From Podospora pseudocomata (taxonomy: Eukaryota > Ascomycota > Sordariomycetes > Sordariales > Podosporaceae): a stretch of 64,000 nucleotides of DNA. How positions within the stretch are numbered: the stretch's first letter is position 1; every line of letters starts with the position of its first letter. Positions 63,874 to 64,000 of this stretch are shown piece after piece. Made by a program: the position numbers and the translations under genes. The stretch is from positions 1,587,501 through 1,651,500 of the forward strand of contig NC_085887.1 of NCBI RefSeq assembly GCF_035222375.1, written 5' to 3'. The notes below the pieces were generated by a model. That model saw only the letters and a list, made by a program, of their open reading frames with translations. It was not told the origin of the DNA and searched no databases.

Positions 63874-64000
63874 CTAAAGAAGCCCCCCATGCAACTCCCC
63901 CAACAACCCCTCAAACTCCTTCCTCGCCCTCTTCCTTTCCACCTCCCCCACATCCTCCAACAACTCCCCCTCCTCCTTCCCCCTGATAATCCCCCACGCC
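63874..64000 (-). CDS. 3' end of a gene leaving the window
   Basis: The minus strand from the window edge (first full codon at 63999) is open for 41 codons, reading AWGIIRGKEEGELLEDVGEVERKRARKEFEGLLGELHGGLL in outline: a charged, helical C-terminus ending in TAG. The other frames here read Gly/Arg or Gly/Val low complexity. The partner exons lie outside the window, so no function can be given. Confidence 0.5.
   Translation of the reverse strand, partial: AWGIIRGKEEGELLEDVGEVERKRARKEFEGLLGELHGGLL

Overview
The window is nuclear DNA of a filamentous ascomycete (Pezizomycotina). The most likely group is Sordariomycetes, probably Sordariales. Evidence: many short GT-AG introns of about 45-120 nt, a lone 5S rRNA gene lying between protein genes, a quinate-repressor homologue of the qa-1S/QutR type, an Hsp88-type Hsp110, the fungal type-2 glycosyltransferase, and long intergenic stretches rich in homopolymers and microsatellites. 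No transposon, CRISPR array or plasmid feature is visible.

Layout. 0-5 kb: a short tandem repeat, then divergent eIF-5A (-) and VPS52 (+). 6.5-9.1 kb: GT2 glycosyltransferase (+). 11-13.7 kb: Hsp88 (+). 14.7-14.9 kb: 5S rRNA (-). 16-19.4 kb: SNF2/RING translocase (-). 19.4-22 kb: intergenic DNA with a G-run, a diverged repeat array and a doubtful Thr-rich ORF. 22.9-23.5 kb: AIM41 (-). 25.1-26.8 kb: an 11-exon LaeA-like methyltransferase (-). 26.8-34.4 kb: a large block without a confidently modelled gene. 34.4-35.9 kb: an unknown protein with a possible N-myristoylation signal (+). 36.4-36.8 kb: a small Cys-rich protein (-). 37.8-40.3 kb: type II PI 4-kinase LSB6 (+). 41.9-42.7 kb: a coiled-coil protein (-). 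43.9-45.9 kb: mitochondrial helicase IRC3 (-), divergent from an Rrn5-like Pol I factor (+, 46.4-48.2 kb). 48.4-51.9 kb: a 1186-aa protein combining 2H phosphoesterase, EEP nuclease/phosphatase, nucleotidyltransferase and DUF504/MJ1316 domains (-). 53.2-54.2 kb: a four-TM protein with a coding minisatellite (+). 54.6-57.2 kb: a WW-repeat locus interrupted by two in-frame TAG codons (-). 57.7-60.2 kb: quinate repressor (-). 61.3-62.4 kb: a Zn2Cys6 regulator (+). 63.9 kb to the end: the 3' end of a gene leaving the window (-).

Most genes are unrelated housekeeping neighbours: translation, Golgi trafficking, cell surface, chaperone, DNA repair, mitochondria, phosphoinositide signalling and Pol I. 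The most interesting object is the four-domain 48.4-51.9 kb protein, whose domains fit an RNA 3'-end processing and repair machine. Next are the WW locus with two amber codons, and Hsp88, whose 222-nt intron is in frame, stop-free and would encode a basic NLS-like patch if retained.

Gene structures were spliced by eye from GT-AG signals and reading-frame continuity. Family names rest on recognised motifs, because no database search could be run.
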